Of a stretch of DNA of 64,000 nucleotides, positions 45,301 to 57,200 are shown one piece after another. Location of the stretch: the NCBI GenBank assembly GCA_010909165.1, contig MU008163.1:1178001-1242000 (forward strand). The letters are read 5' to 3'. Numbering within the stretch: the first letter of the stretch is position 1; every line of letters starts with the position of its first letter. The translations under genes were made by a program, and so were the position numbers. The DNA is from Anthoceros angustus (Eukaryota; Streptophyta; Anthocerotopsida; Anthocerotales; Anthocerotaceae). The notes beneath the pieces are model-generated. The model had not been told where the DNA came from. It did no database searches and worked only from the letters and a program-made list of their open reading frames with translations.

Positions 45301-48300
45301 AGGTGACCATTGTGGTGGTAGCTGTACCGGAAGGCCTTCCGCTTGCTGTTACTCTCACGTGTGTATGCCGTCCATGATCTTGATACTGGGGTTCTTTCTT
45401 AGTAGTGACTCTTGTTTGATACCAAGACTCATTCCACCTTTTTTTGTCTTCCAGTCTGGCATATTCAATGCGTAAGATGATGGCTGATAAATCTCTGGTA
45501 AGCCGTAGGCGTTTTCTTTGAGGCTTGCATTTGGAACTCCAAAATGTTTCTGTCTGTTGACATTCTTCTGGGATGCTTAGGTACGAAAGCTTGCTGCTTG
45601 TGAAACCATGGGGTCTGCCACCACAATCTGCAGTGACAAGACTGGCACTCTAACACTCAATCAGGTGTTGATCTGCTGTAACCCAGTTACAAATTTGTTT
45701 CATTTCTACTTCGGTGTTTGCCAGAGAGTATCTGGTTGGTGAGTCGTGGGGGGTTTGAATAGTGTGCTTGTATGTAAATGCATGTGGTCTCACCTACTAC
45801 CTCGATGTCCTGTTTTAATTTTGTGCTGGAAATGTGGTCAATGGCAGATGACAGTTGTCAAGTGTTGGGTTGCTGGTGTCTTGAGAGAGTTTGATCAAGT
45901 GAAGTCCTTAAAGGCAGAGGTGTTCACGGCAGTCGTGGATGGCATTGGTCTAAACACAGTGGGCGATGTCTTTTTTCCTGAGGTAAGGGCTTGCAAAGAG
46001 TAAGCTGCACAGGTCTTGGCAATTCACAGTGATTGTTTTGTTGAGCTGATTCAATCGTTTGCAAGCAGGGATCCACAGAGCCCGAGGTGTGGGGTAGTCC
46101 AACTGAGGCTGCTTGTTTATCTTGGGGCCTGAAGGTGTGTCATGCGACCTTGTGTGTATATCTTGTCTAAATCCTGTTGATCAGAGGATGGTTGCTAATG
46201 GGTTTCATTTATTTGTCAATCTAGATTGGAATGAACTTCAGTGAGGTTCGCTCAAGGTCCACCATCTTGCAAGTTGAGACATTCAGTTCAGCTAAAAAGC
46301 GAGCGGGAGTTGCTGCCAAAGTAAGTATTATGATCTGCTTTCCAGTTTCTGGATGTAGAATGTCAATGGCGTTTCTGATTAGGTCGTTGGGAAACTTACT
46401 CTGATTATATATTTGTTGCTTGCAGCTTGAAAGTGGCATTGTGCGGGTGTTTTGGAAGGGAGCAGCTGAGATAATTTTGAGTGAAAGTAAACAGTGGTTG
46501 GATGACCAAGGATCTGTACATCAACTCACTCCTGAAAAGGTTACACATAAATGGCAAAAGTTTTTAAGTTTGGCTTGCTTGTTGCCACCTTCTGTCTTGT
46601 GATAAGCAGTGAAACTGTGTTGATGGAGCAGGTTGTCGAGATTCAGAATGTTATTGATGGTATGGCGGCTGCTAGCTTGAGATGTGTTGCACTTGCCTAT
46701 CGGGATCTGGATCCTGCCTCGGTACCTTTGGGCGATGACCTGGAATCTTGGAGAATACCAGATGATGACTTCACTTTTCTGGTCGTAGTTGGGATTAAGG
46801 TATGTTTTTTCCCTTGAATATGGAATAAAGAAACCTCAGTGCCAGTTATCCTTGCTGGTGTCAGCTCACAATGTACATGGTGATCTATGCAGGACCCCTG
46901 CCGCCCTGGTGTACGTGCAGCAGTTGCTTTGTGTCAAGCCGCTGGTGTTAAGGTATTTGGACCCTGATAAAAAAATAATTGTCTGATGCTCAAAAGGCTG
47001 CAAAGCGATATCATGTTCTCCCTTAAATCATAATCCCATGCCCGGGCACCACCCTTATAAAGTCTTCCAAATTTTGTGTGTATACAGGTACGCATGGTGA
47101 CAGGTGACAATGTTGTGACAGCTAAAGCTATTGCGGAGGAGTGTGGGATCCTTACCCCAGGTGGCATAGTTGTAGAAGGACGGGATTTTCGAAATTTTAC
47201 TGAAGAGCAATTCAAGCGAATCTTACCTAACCTTGACGTGAGTTCGTTTGTGAAAGCGTATGCAGATAGCTGTAGTGCTTGAATTCATGTGCCTGTTATG
47301 GCCTCAATCTAGGATGGAATAGGATATATTGATTGGCAAGTGCGGTCATTCTGATCTGGTCATGGTTTCCTTATCTTCAGGTCATGGCAAGGTCTTCTCC
47401 AACAGACAAGCTGCTGCTGGTTACAAAACTGAAGCAAGAGAATCCTAATAGTGTGGTGGCTGTTACTGGGGATGGGACAAACGATGCTCCTGCACTTCAC
47501 CAGGTACGGGGATCACCATGGTGAATGTAACAAATTGTGGCTGAAGACAAATTTGGTCGATTTGGCCTTGCTGGTGTAAGTGTATTAAGAGGATTATGAT
47601 ATTTTACAGGCCGACATTGGACTGTCCATGGGAATTTCAGGGACTGAAGTTGCAAAAGAGGCTTCAGATATTATTATTCTCGATGATAATTTCACATCGG
47701 TTGTAAAGGTTTGGAAACTGTCTCTGGCGTTTCTCCTGCACAGTTTATTTGTGCTGAATATTGCTCAAGTTCTTACTTAGGGTCTTTTTTGTTCAGGTTG
47801 TGAGGTGGGGCCGCTCTGTGTATGCAAACATCCAGAAGTTCATTCAGTTCCAGCTGACAGTCAATGTCACTGCACTGGTGATCAATTTTGTGGCAGCTTG
47901 CTCATCAAATCATGTACCGCTGAATTCTGTTCAGGTGAAACCTCTTTGTTTGTGGCAGCAATTTTTGGTTGGGGCCGCATATATCTCGATGTGCTCTGTG
48001 GATTGTCTGACATAGCTGTTCATTTTTCTACAGTTGTTGTGGGTTAATCTTATTATGGACACCCTGGGGGCACTGGCCCTTGCAACTGAGGCTCCCACTG
48101 ATGACCTTATGCAGCGGAAACCTGTTGGCCGATCGTATGTAACCGTTTCTAGCAGAATTTACTTTCCAGATTATTCAGCAGGCTGTGGCATCTTAGTAAA
48201 GTTGAAAACCTGACATTTTGGGTGCTTTGCAGGGACCCTTTGATCACCAATGTCATGTGGAGGAATCTAATCTCACAGGCTATGTACCAAGTTGCCCTTC

Positions 48301-49179
48301 TCTTGACCTTCAACTTCGCAGGAGAAGAGCTTTTTAACAACAAGAAGTACAGAGTGGATGGTCTCAACAAAAAGAATAATACTATTATCTTCAATACTTT
48401 TGTGTTCTGTCAGGTGATTTCCGTCAAATGATCAAAAAGGAATTGAACGGAATAATCATTTCCGTTAATTGTTTGTATTCTTGACATTTTGCCTCCTGTG
48501 TTAACAGCTCACGATATCTTCTCTTGCCACCAGATTTTCAACGAGTTCAATGCAAGGCATCCTGTAAAACTCAATGTGTTTGCGGGTATCTTGAAGAATC
48601 GTATTTTCATGGGCGTAATAGCTGTCAGCATCCTGTTCCAGGTTAGTGACTTGGTCTCAGCATTCAGAAGGCTGCACTTTTGGGCTGTGGCTTACAAGTC
48701 AAGCGTGTTGTGGGACAACAGGTCGTACTAGTGCAGTTTCTGGGCAAGTTTGCGACTACTTCCAAGCTTACATGGAGTGAGTGGCTAATATGTATAGCGC
48801 TGGGAGCTGTCAGGTACTAAGAACTGATGTGCAGCATTTGGGCCTTCCTCGTATTAGATTGTGTGAAGTGAACGGTCTTGTTTTTATCATTTGCATGTGC
48901 AGCCTACCACTTGGATGCCTGGTGAAGCTCATACCTGTTAGAGAGAAGCCTTGGTTTGATGCGAAAAACTTTATCTTCAAGAGGAGGAGCCCACGGAGAC
49001 CGGGTTCTGCCTCAAGCAGGGGGGGAGGAACATCTAGTTCCAGCAAAGGGGGTGTATCTAGTCGAAAGTCTTCGAAGTCTGGTAGTTCTAAGGGCGAAAA
49101 AGGTACAATTCCACCTTCGTCGCTTTATTTGGGGACTGGTGAAGTGGCATGTCTGAAGACTGGAACTCGCTTGTACTGA
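42395..49179 (+). CDS. ACA: Autoinhibited Ca2+-ATPase, type IIB (ACA)
   Basis: Thirty-two exons join in frame to 1,129 residues, slightly longer than Arabidopsis ACA8-10 (about 1,070-1,090). Exons start at 42,395, 42,663, 42,958, 43,107, 43,286, 43,502, 43,749, 43,964, 44,128, 44,302, 44,521, 44,703, 44,937, 45,097, 45,303, 45,455, 45,581, 45,848, 46,069, 46,225, 46,426, 46,632, 46,893, 47,088, 47,381, 47,610, 47,797, 48,034, 48,233, 48,534, 48,722 and 48,903. The pump moves Ca2+ out of the cytosol using ATP. An acidic N-terminus leads to a Trp50-Arg basic amphipathic segment (calmodulin-binding autoinhibitor). TGES is at 320, PEGLP at 442, CSDKTGT with the phosphorylated Asp485, KGAAEI near 604 and TGDGTNDAP at 786. 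The Ser/Lys-rich C-terminal tail is unusual. Intron 12 uses a GC donor. The many introns fit the intron-rich ACA8/9/10 clade. Confidence 0.97.
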
Positions 49180-49531
49180 ACAAACGCCTTTGGTGTGCCA
49201 GCGGAATTGATTTCGGAAATGCAGAATGGGGAGTCACATGATGAAGATAGTGTCCACGTTTTGAAGTCAGGGTATCAGAGAGCGAGCCCTGTTTAAGGGT
49301 CGTCAATGGTCGGCCCGGACCCCTTCTGGATGTCTAGGCCCTCAGTCCGTCGCCGTTCTGGAATGTGGGAAGGCGCAGAGTTATCAAGAGTATTATTTCT
49401 TCCACCTCATACTGCCTTATGTTTTTCGGAAGTTACATGCGTGCAATTGTATGTAAACTGAAAGGTAACGTTGTTTGGTCCATAGTCGACCCTGAGTGTC
49501 GAGCCTTCAGTGGCTCTCTAAACTGATAGTT

Positions 49532-50528
49532 CTACGAAGCGGATGAAAATGAAAATAAATCCCGTACTGTTAGCTTCCAGTCACAGCTTGCCTCTGCTTC
49601 GGCCGCCGGTTTGTCCAGATGGGCAAGTACAACATCCGCCCCAACTGTAACGTTTCCATCTATGGCTACAGACAGGACAAGCACCAATTCGTCCTGATGA
49701 GTATCATAGGGCGCTTCTCCTCCTGCATCTTCCAAAGATTCTCCATCCTTGTGTCTAGCAGTCAGGGCCATTAGCCTTGTTCTGTCCACCATGCTCCTAA
49801 CTGCTGCCAACCAATTGCTTGGTTTCACAAGACGGAATTCTTCATTCCCCCCATCAGCCGTGACCTGGGTCAGCAGAATGATATTCTGGTATCAAGTGAT
49901 GAGTGAATTTGGAAAAACATGGACGTAACACGGCAAAGCACATGAAAAGCTCAGCTCAGACCTGGTCGGTATCCGAAATTTCAGAAGCGGCACTCGGATC
50001 CACGATCAAATTTCTGGGCACGTATTCCACAACCCACTCAGTGGACGCGTAAGCCGGGACCTCATCCAAATCTGGTCTGCGCTTGTTGCTGAATCCACTG
50101 CCTGCACCTCGAGCCAGTGTCCGAACGGATTCGGTGACCAGCACACAACCCCTCCCATGCCGCTCAAGGCCCTCCCTGGCAACAGATCTCACAATCCTCG
50201 CCCGGATGGGATCGTCGCAGCATGTCTGAAACACATCATCCCACACCAGCATCATCTGGTCGAAATCCTGACCACCGCTTCTGCCTGTCTTGCTTCGTTT
50301 CTTCCTAGCCGATTTTTTCCTCGCAGTCTTGCTGGCTGCGCAGACGACACTCAGTCGCTGGCCCCTGCATTGAGTCTGAAACTGTGGGAATGGTTTTGGC
50401 CTCGGGTGGCCTGGAGACCGGCACCCGGGAAGCAAGCGTTGCAAGGCGCTTCTTCTCGTGAAGCCTGGTGAATGCATGAACATGCCCCTCGCTGCGACCG
50501 AGGACACTGCCATTTCGAGGCCCCGCAT
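49532..50528 (-). CDS. Putative plastid-targeted protein, unknown function
   Basis: Two exons, 50,528-49,962 and 49,864-49,532, are separated by a 97-base GT-AG intron and give 299 residues. The first 60 residues are rich in Arg, Ser and Pro with almost no acids and end in LSVVCAAS, a typical transit-peptide cleavage region. A basic KKSARKKRSKTGRSGG patch follows. The body has GQDFDQMMLVWDDVFQ, WVVEYVPRNLIVDPS and KPSNWLAAVRSMVDR, and ends with an acidic domain. The start could also be Met6. I do not recognise the family. The gene converges on the Ca2+-ATPase with 352 bases between the stop codons. An AATAAA at 49,554-49,559 could serve the ATPase transcript. Confidence 0.75.
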
Positions 50529-51002
50529 TCAAACTGCCTCAATGTCGGTGGGAGCAAAGGGCTGACATACCGTACTCTTCAATGCCATGGACATCATACA
50601 TGCTCGTCAAAATTCCCGGAAATGGTAAACCCTAGCTCCATCGAGCTTCCAAGAATGCCAGCTCAGTTGCTTTGGATGGAGTGGAGCTCCTTCAGTGCCC
50701 TGAGTTTCTTCGTCATTTCCAGCTCTGCAGGTCGTTCTTCTGCACCAGGCTACCGCCTCCGTGTTGCCCCATGCACATAAAAAAAGTGCGCTGCTCGTAT
50801 ATCTTTTGCTACGACCTTGCCAAATCCTTGGGCCACAGGCCGATTACCCTGGCATGGTTCTCATCCCAGGTCCAGCATACATGCTGAAGCTCTCAGACAA
50901 GGCAACCTAGAGGGCCCTGAGTTGCACACAACATGGCTGCTAACAACAGATGGTCCGTTCTGATATGGATTCCCAGCACCGGCCTCACACGAAAAATTTA
51001 CG
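50529..51002. other. Spacer upstream of plastid-protein gene
   Basis: Probable promoter of the minus-strand gene that starts at 50,528. No motif is recognised. Composition changes sharply to AT-rich near 51,000. Confidence 0.35.
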
Positions 51003-53232
51003 TGTAGTTATACTTTTCTAAAGCCAATTGCGGGAAACTTTACATATAGTTATACTTTTCTAAAGCCAATTCCGAAAAAATTTACATATATTTATAATAA
51101 GTTTAAATTATAAAGAAAGTTATCTTTGAGTAGGTGGTGAGAAAAATTATGTCCATTTGTAATTAATTGATAAAAAGCTCAAATTATAAGGAAATTGATG
51201 TATCACTACCTCAAAAGGCTCAAATTTTGAGGCGTATTATGTATGAAGAGAAGGTGTATTTATAATAGATCCACAAGCTTAAATTACATGAGAAACTACA
51301 TATGGATTGCAAAATTTTATATGTTTCTATAATGAATCACATAAATTGGTTGTAGATATATGGGATGGTAGAAGTGAGGTTATTGAGAGATAAGGAGTTT
51401 TAATTAGTCTCAAGAATCCCTTATTACACCATAGCCAAGGAAGTGCATACGGTTAGGGTTATTTAGTGTACCAATTGAACATCTAAAGTGGAGTGAATAA
51501 GAGTCTAGATTGGCTATGTCTATGTGTAAACCCTCTCTACAAGTTTTTTCTTTAACAACTGCAGCCCATAGACTAAGTGCCTACCATAGACTAAATGGTC
51601 TAGTATCTAGTCTCTCTGGGTTGAACATGGACTAAATGCCTATTGTCTAGCTACTAATAATGCTCATAAACATCCTTTGTGAAATCAAACAACATGACTA
51701 CGTACATATATACTACTAAATCCTACTCAATATAACTAATTTTGACTTAAAATTCTTGTATAAAAAATAAAGACTTATAGATCTTCACCCGTGATTTTTA
51801 GGATGCATGCAACTTTTTTCAATCTACAGTCAAACCCCTCTAATTGGGACCCCTATAAATGGGAACCCCCTTTAAATGGGACGCCCGGGCTTACTCCCTT
51901 GAATGTGCTATATGCTAAATGGGAAACCCCTCTAATTTGTAAATGGGAACATGTCTCCCAAACATTCAATGCAAGTACACCTAAAAGGGAAAATACATAT
52001 TTTTAAAAAAATAAAAAAAATTGAGAAAATCGTCTTATCGAGATTAAATCATGAGTTATTGAGATTATGTCAAGTTAAAGGCTATCGAGATTATATCATA
52101 AAACATAGACAGCCATCGAGATTGGGCCTATATATGTAGTTATACTTTTCTAAAGCCAATTATGGAAACTTTACATATAGTTATACTTTTCTAAAGCCAA
52201 TTCCGAAAAATTACATATATTATAATAAGTTTAAATTATAAAGAAAGTTATCTTTGAGTAGGTGGTGAGAAAAATTATGTCCATTTGTAATTAATTGATA
52301 AAAGCTCAAATTATAAGGAAATTGATGTATCACTACCTCAAAAGGCTCAAATTTTGAGGCGACATGTATGAAGAGAAGGTGTATTTATAATAGATCCACA
52401 AGCTTAAATTACATGAGAAACTACATATGGATTGCAAAATTTTATATGTTTCTATAATGAATCACATAAATTGGTTGTAGATATATGGGATGGTAGAAGT
52501 GAGGTTATTGAGAGATAAGGAGTTTTAATTAGTCTCAAGAATCCCTTATTACACCATAGCCAAGGAAGTGCATACGGTTAGGGTTATTTAGTGTACCAAT
52601 TGAACATCTAAAGTGGAGTGAATAAGAGTCTAGATTGGCTATGTCTATGTGTAAACCCTCTCTACAAGTTTTTTCTTTAACAACTGCTCAGCCATAGACT
52701 AAGTGCCTACCATAGACTAAATGGTCTAGTATCTAGTCTCTACGGGTTGAACATGGACTAAATGCCTATTGTCTAGCTACTAATAATGCTCATAAACATC
52801 CTTTGTGAAATCAAACAACATGACTACGTACATATATACTACTAAATCCTACTCAATATAACTAATTTTGACTTAAAATTCTTGTATAAAAAATAAAGAC
52901 TTATAGATCTTCACCCGTGATTTTTAGGATGCATGCAACTTTTTTCAATCTGATCAAACCCTCTAATTGGGACCCCTATAAATGGGACGCCTGCTTACTC
53001 CTTGAATGTGCTATATGCTAAATGGGAAACCCTCTAATTTGTAAATGGGAACATGTCTCCCAAACATTCAATGCAAGTACACCTAAAAGGGAAAATACAT
53101 ATTTTTAAAAAAATAAAAAAAATTGAGAAAATCGTCTTATCGAGATTAAATCATGAGTTATTGAGATTATGTCAAGTTAAAGGCTATCGAGATTATATCA
53201 TAAAACATAGACGATCGATTGGGCCTATATAT
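51003..53232. repeat. 1.1 kb AT-rich tandem duplication
   Basis: Copy 1 (51,003-52,135, 1,133 bases) and copy 2 (52,136-53,232, 1,097 bases) both start GTAGTTATACTTTTCTAAAG and are nearly identical throughout. Differences are mostly short deletions in copy 2, such as loss of 18 bases after CCCCTATAAATGGGA, with very few substitutions. The duplicated unit contains the left end of a pogo-like element, so duplication followed transposition. Confidence 0.92.
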
Positions 53233-53757
53233 GTAGTAGTTCAGACACTATGCTTTGTGATCGGAAGCATTGTTCCTAGTCCTCACTTTGTCAATGAGGA
53301 GGGTGAGGAGAATAATCTGTCGGTGGAGACCATAGCGCCAAGGCTGCGTCGACAAAGGATGCTGTAGATAATGCTATGAGGATAGCAAAGATGTTTTGGA
53401 AGAGATGCCACATAACACTCTTGATGCTTTGAAGTTGCATTCTCAGTTGGAAAAACATATTGCTAGTCATTGGATGAAAGCAACTCAGCATCAATCAAGG
53501 ATTGATGATTATTTTAACCCAGCAAACTAGAATTAGGTTGGCAGCTATGTAGTATGAGGGAGCATTTTGGATTTTTTTTAGATTTTTTGGATTTTTTGGA
53601 AGCTTTTAAGCTCTTTCAAATTTTTGATTTAAAGGATTTTTGATTTTTTTTTAAATATTTTTATTTTAAAAAAAGATGAAAATGCCTAAACGGGAACCCC
53701 TCTAAATGGGACGATTTTTGCTACTCCCAATTGTTCCCAATTAGAGGGGTCTGACTG
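51827..53757 (+). mobile_element. Decayed pogo-like (Tc1/mariner) DNA transposon
   Basis: The left end CAGTCAAACCCCTCTAATTG and the right end CAATTAGAGGGGTCTGACTG are inverted complements with one mismatch. Each is flanked by TA, the target used by this superfamily. Near the right end, 53,400-53,530 encodes NTLDALKLHSQLEKH and then HQSRIDDYFNPAN before a stop, which resembles the C-terminus of pogo/Tigger transposases. Most of the transposase is missing. Subtracting the later 1.1 kb duplication leaves an element of about 0.8 kb. Direct AAATGGG(A/G) subrepeats lie inside both ends. Confidence 0.75.
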
Positions 53758-53759
53758 TA

Positions 53760-54034
53760 TATTATAATGAGGATAAATGATCAGGAGACTTTATAAATTC
53801 TAACACCAATGCGATAGAGAACATTTGTCATGTGCAGATTATGTGCTGTCATAATCAGTTAATTATTAATTATTAAGTTAAATAAATATTCAATTATACT
53901 AATTTATAAAGGAGTTAGGATAACTTTGCAAGGTGAACTTGACATTGATGCAGAATGGACTTTTCTGCAAATGGTTAGGAATCATGTTAAGCAAACTAGA
54001 ACACACAACAAGCATTTATCTTTGCGGTGTGGTG
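53760..54034. other. AT-rich spacer, nothing recognised
   Basis: No gene, RNA or repeat is seen here. Confidence 0.5.
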
Positions 54035-54284
54035 GCGGGAGACTTAGCTATTTAAGTGGCGCTCATCTTGAAGACACTAGCTATAAAGCTGGTCTTCCTT
54101 TGTGATTGCAATAAAGTGTTGCTTGCGGGAGACTTAGCTATTTAAGTGGCGCTCATCTTGAAGACACTAGCTATAAAGCTGGTCTTCCTTTGTGATTGCA
54201 ATAAAGTGTTGCTTGCGGGAGACTTGGCTATTTAAATGGCACCCATCTTGAAGACACTTTATGATTGCAATAAAGTGTTGCTTG
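54035..54284. repeat. 90-base tandem repeat, 2.8 copies
   Basis: Units start with GCGGGAGACTT at 54,035, 54,125 and 54,215. The first two are almost identical over 90 bases. The third has lost about 20 bases around CTATAAAGCTGGTC. Each unit ends GATTGCAATAAAGTGTTGCTT, so AATAAA recurs at a 90-base period. Confidence 0.9.
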
Positions 54285-57200
54285 CGATTGTGTGGACGCC
54301 TGGCTTTCAACTCATTGATAGAGTCGTGAATGGCAGACTGCAAGGATACCGGATCGTTGGTTTTGAGTTGTTCCCGGTTCTGAAAGTGTGGATTCAACAA
54401 GATTCCATTACTTATAGGTGATTGCGCTAAAAGAGGATTATTATTCATTTTCTCCAACATGAAAATTATATTATTAAGTAGTAAATAAATTAATGCAACA
54501 CTGTAAGAACCAACAGCAGCACAACACATCCCTTTAGAGAGCCAAGCCTTGGCCAAGGGGCTCGGGGACTAACCCCTTGATTGTTTATCCTTAAGCTCTC
54601 GACGATTCTCAAGATGTAAAAGTCGAAAATAGAAAAGGGCCTACTTACCATGGGGGTGAAGGTGCTGCATCCCCCGTGTTCAAAGGCAACTTGAAAATTG
54701 CATTGGCCATCGAGCCTCTGTAGGGGGATGGATACTCATTACCAGAAGAATGCCACCATAGAGGATAGAGCTCCGAGACCTACTCCATTCTTGCATATAT
54801 GAGATGCTTTAGCACAATCCTTTAGAGGGAAACCTACTTCGTTCCTGCGGATGTGGTCTACTTTAGCACAATCCTTGATAAACATCAAGAAGTCCTTGCC
54901 TATGACCCCGTGAGTCTCAATAGAAATGAGGATAAAAAATGGCCATGATATTCCTCAAGAAGTCCTTGCCCATGCCCTACGAGTTTCAATAGTAACGGGA
55001 ATGAAAACATGGCTTTGCATATGTGGTATGTTTTAGCGCAACCCTTGATAAACCTTGCGAAGTGAGTTTCGATAGCAACGAGAATGAAAACTTGTAATGC
55101 TCGGCATTCCGGCCCCATCAAATTCAGGCACGGGTGGCGCGTTAAATGTGCGTTGTTGTTGCAGATCGTCGAGAAGAAGGCCACCCTGATGGATTTAGTG
55201 CAGAGGTGAACCGAGTCTTGAGGGAGGTTGTGTGGCCGGATCTCCCATCCAATCCAAACACCTGTTGTAGGCTAGCACCGACTGCAGCGGAGCCCCAAGC
55301 TCAAACTCCCTCAATGCCGCCGTCGATTGGGCTTAAGGATTGCCGAAGATAGCGATAAAGACGAAACTCAAGTTGAGACTCCTAGTCTGGGAGAGGAGCT
55401 AGGACTCTCAGCCCGGAAGAGGAAACCACACAGCTAAGTTCCTTTCCTAGTTCCAACCTTGGTTCGTACCTGGCTGCGAGGACCTCCTCTTATTTTGGGC
55501 ATTGTAGTTGTAGTCTTAGTTCTCCACATTAGGCTGATTGCACTTATTGTTGTGGGAGTCTTTTCCTGCTTCTCCATTTCATGCCGCCTTTGAGGTTCAT
55601 AGTGAGTGGCAGGGGAGAGAATCCGGTCATGGAGAGACCGAGATGCGGGATGTGGCCGGTGTGTGCTCCTCTAGTTGCCCCAAAGGACGGGGGGCTTTCC
55701 TGCCACGCGTCCATTGGTGGCAACCACTTAGGGAGGGGCTCGCTTCGCATGTGCGGCATGGACTGCTAACCACCACTTTGCACATGGGGCCCCGATTTAT
55801 GAACCCGGTTGGGAAAGTGTAGGTAGAAGCTTGCTGCCCTGGCGGGTCCATTTTGTGAAGGGCCCCACCATTTCTCTCGCTGTATGTGATGAATTCCTTG
55901 GATTTCTTGTGACTAGTAGTGATCCTCCTGCATCTCCAATTGTGTTTTGCACCTAAGCTTGTTCCTAGAGCACTTCGAAAGAGCCCAAAGAATAGTAACC
56001 CGACCCAAACTCTAGGGGGTTCCTTTCATGCTCGCAACTCTATTTCTACTCCGTCCAAGGCAACTACAAGCTTGTTGGAAAGCGCACACAGAGCGTGGCA
56101 CTACCCTATTTTCTCGGAATTAATGTCTAATCACAGCGTTTACAGAAAAATCAGAAACCACAATGCTTGAATTTCATGAAAAATAGGTATGATAGTTCAG
56201 GGGTAAAATGATGCGAGCTTCGTGATCTCCGGGTCAAGCATAGTATAGGTATAGGCGCTCCCTGATAAGATTACCGGTGAAGCGTTTGAGGTTTTGGTGA
56301 GAGTGCAGCAACTACGCTTCGTTTCCGATTAGGTGCGACAATGGTTTAGAAATGGGCGGATATGCGAGGGCGGGAAGCATCGGCATGAGTGCAAGAGTGG
56401 GAGCGTGTGTTCCGCTCCGCAGGCTCCGCAGCCTAGGGTGATCATCTCCAGATATGCGGGGGGAGCTCAGCCTCGGGGCCGGAGGCTGGGGGCCGGCCAC
56501 GGCGAGGGCTGCAGGTCCATGTTGGCGACACTGGCGTCTGGCGAGACGTGAGGCCGGCCGATCTAGCCGCCTTCATCATCGGGCGATGCTCCTCATGTCT
56601 CGCTTTGTACGAGGCACCATGATAAGTCGTGACGCCAGGCGGCCTCGCCTTGCCGCCTGCATGTTTGCAAAGCGTTGACCTCCTCCTCCCCCGGCTCCCC
56701 AAAATCAAATCCCTCGGCACTTGCGCCCCGGTTCGTTAGGGTAACAAGGTGTAAGTAATGTTTGAGGCAAGGCTGCTGCAGCCTGTGAGCAGTAAAAAGC
56801 TGGGTGGGATCTCGCTGGCGCCGGCTACGCTGGACACTGCAAGAAAAGGAGGGAAGGGCAGGGAGGGAAAGGCAACAAGGCGGAAGTGGGCTACACCTAC
56901 AGACTACAGACTACAGAGGTGTATTTTAGGCTCGAGAGGAGATACTACCTACTGCTCCGCCTGCAGGTTTCATCAGAGTTCTCCAGACTTCCTTCCAGAG
57001 CCGAGAGCGGATGATGGGACGACCCGGGTTTGGAGCTGACAGTCCCTGGGCCTGCACAATGAATACCACCCGTGAGAGAGGGAAGAGAAAAAGTCACAGC
57101 CGCTGCTCGCCTCCTCTCTCATGGCACCCCCTTGTGCCACCCGCTATGGAGCATTATTAGAGAGCTATTGAATGGAGCCTGGAGATGGCTCCCTCTCATA

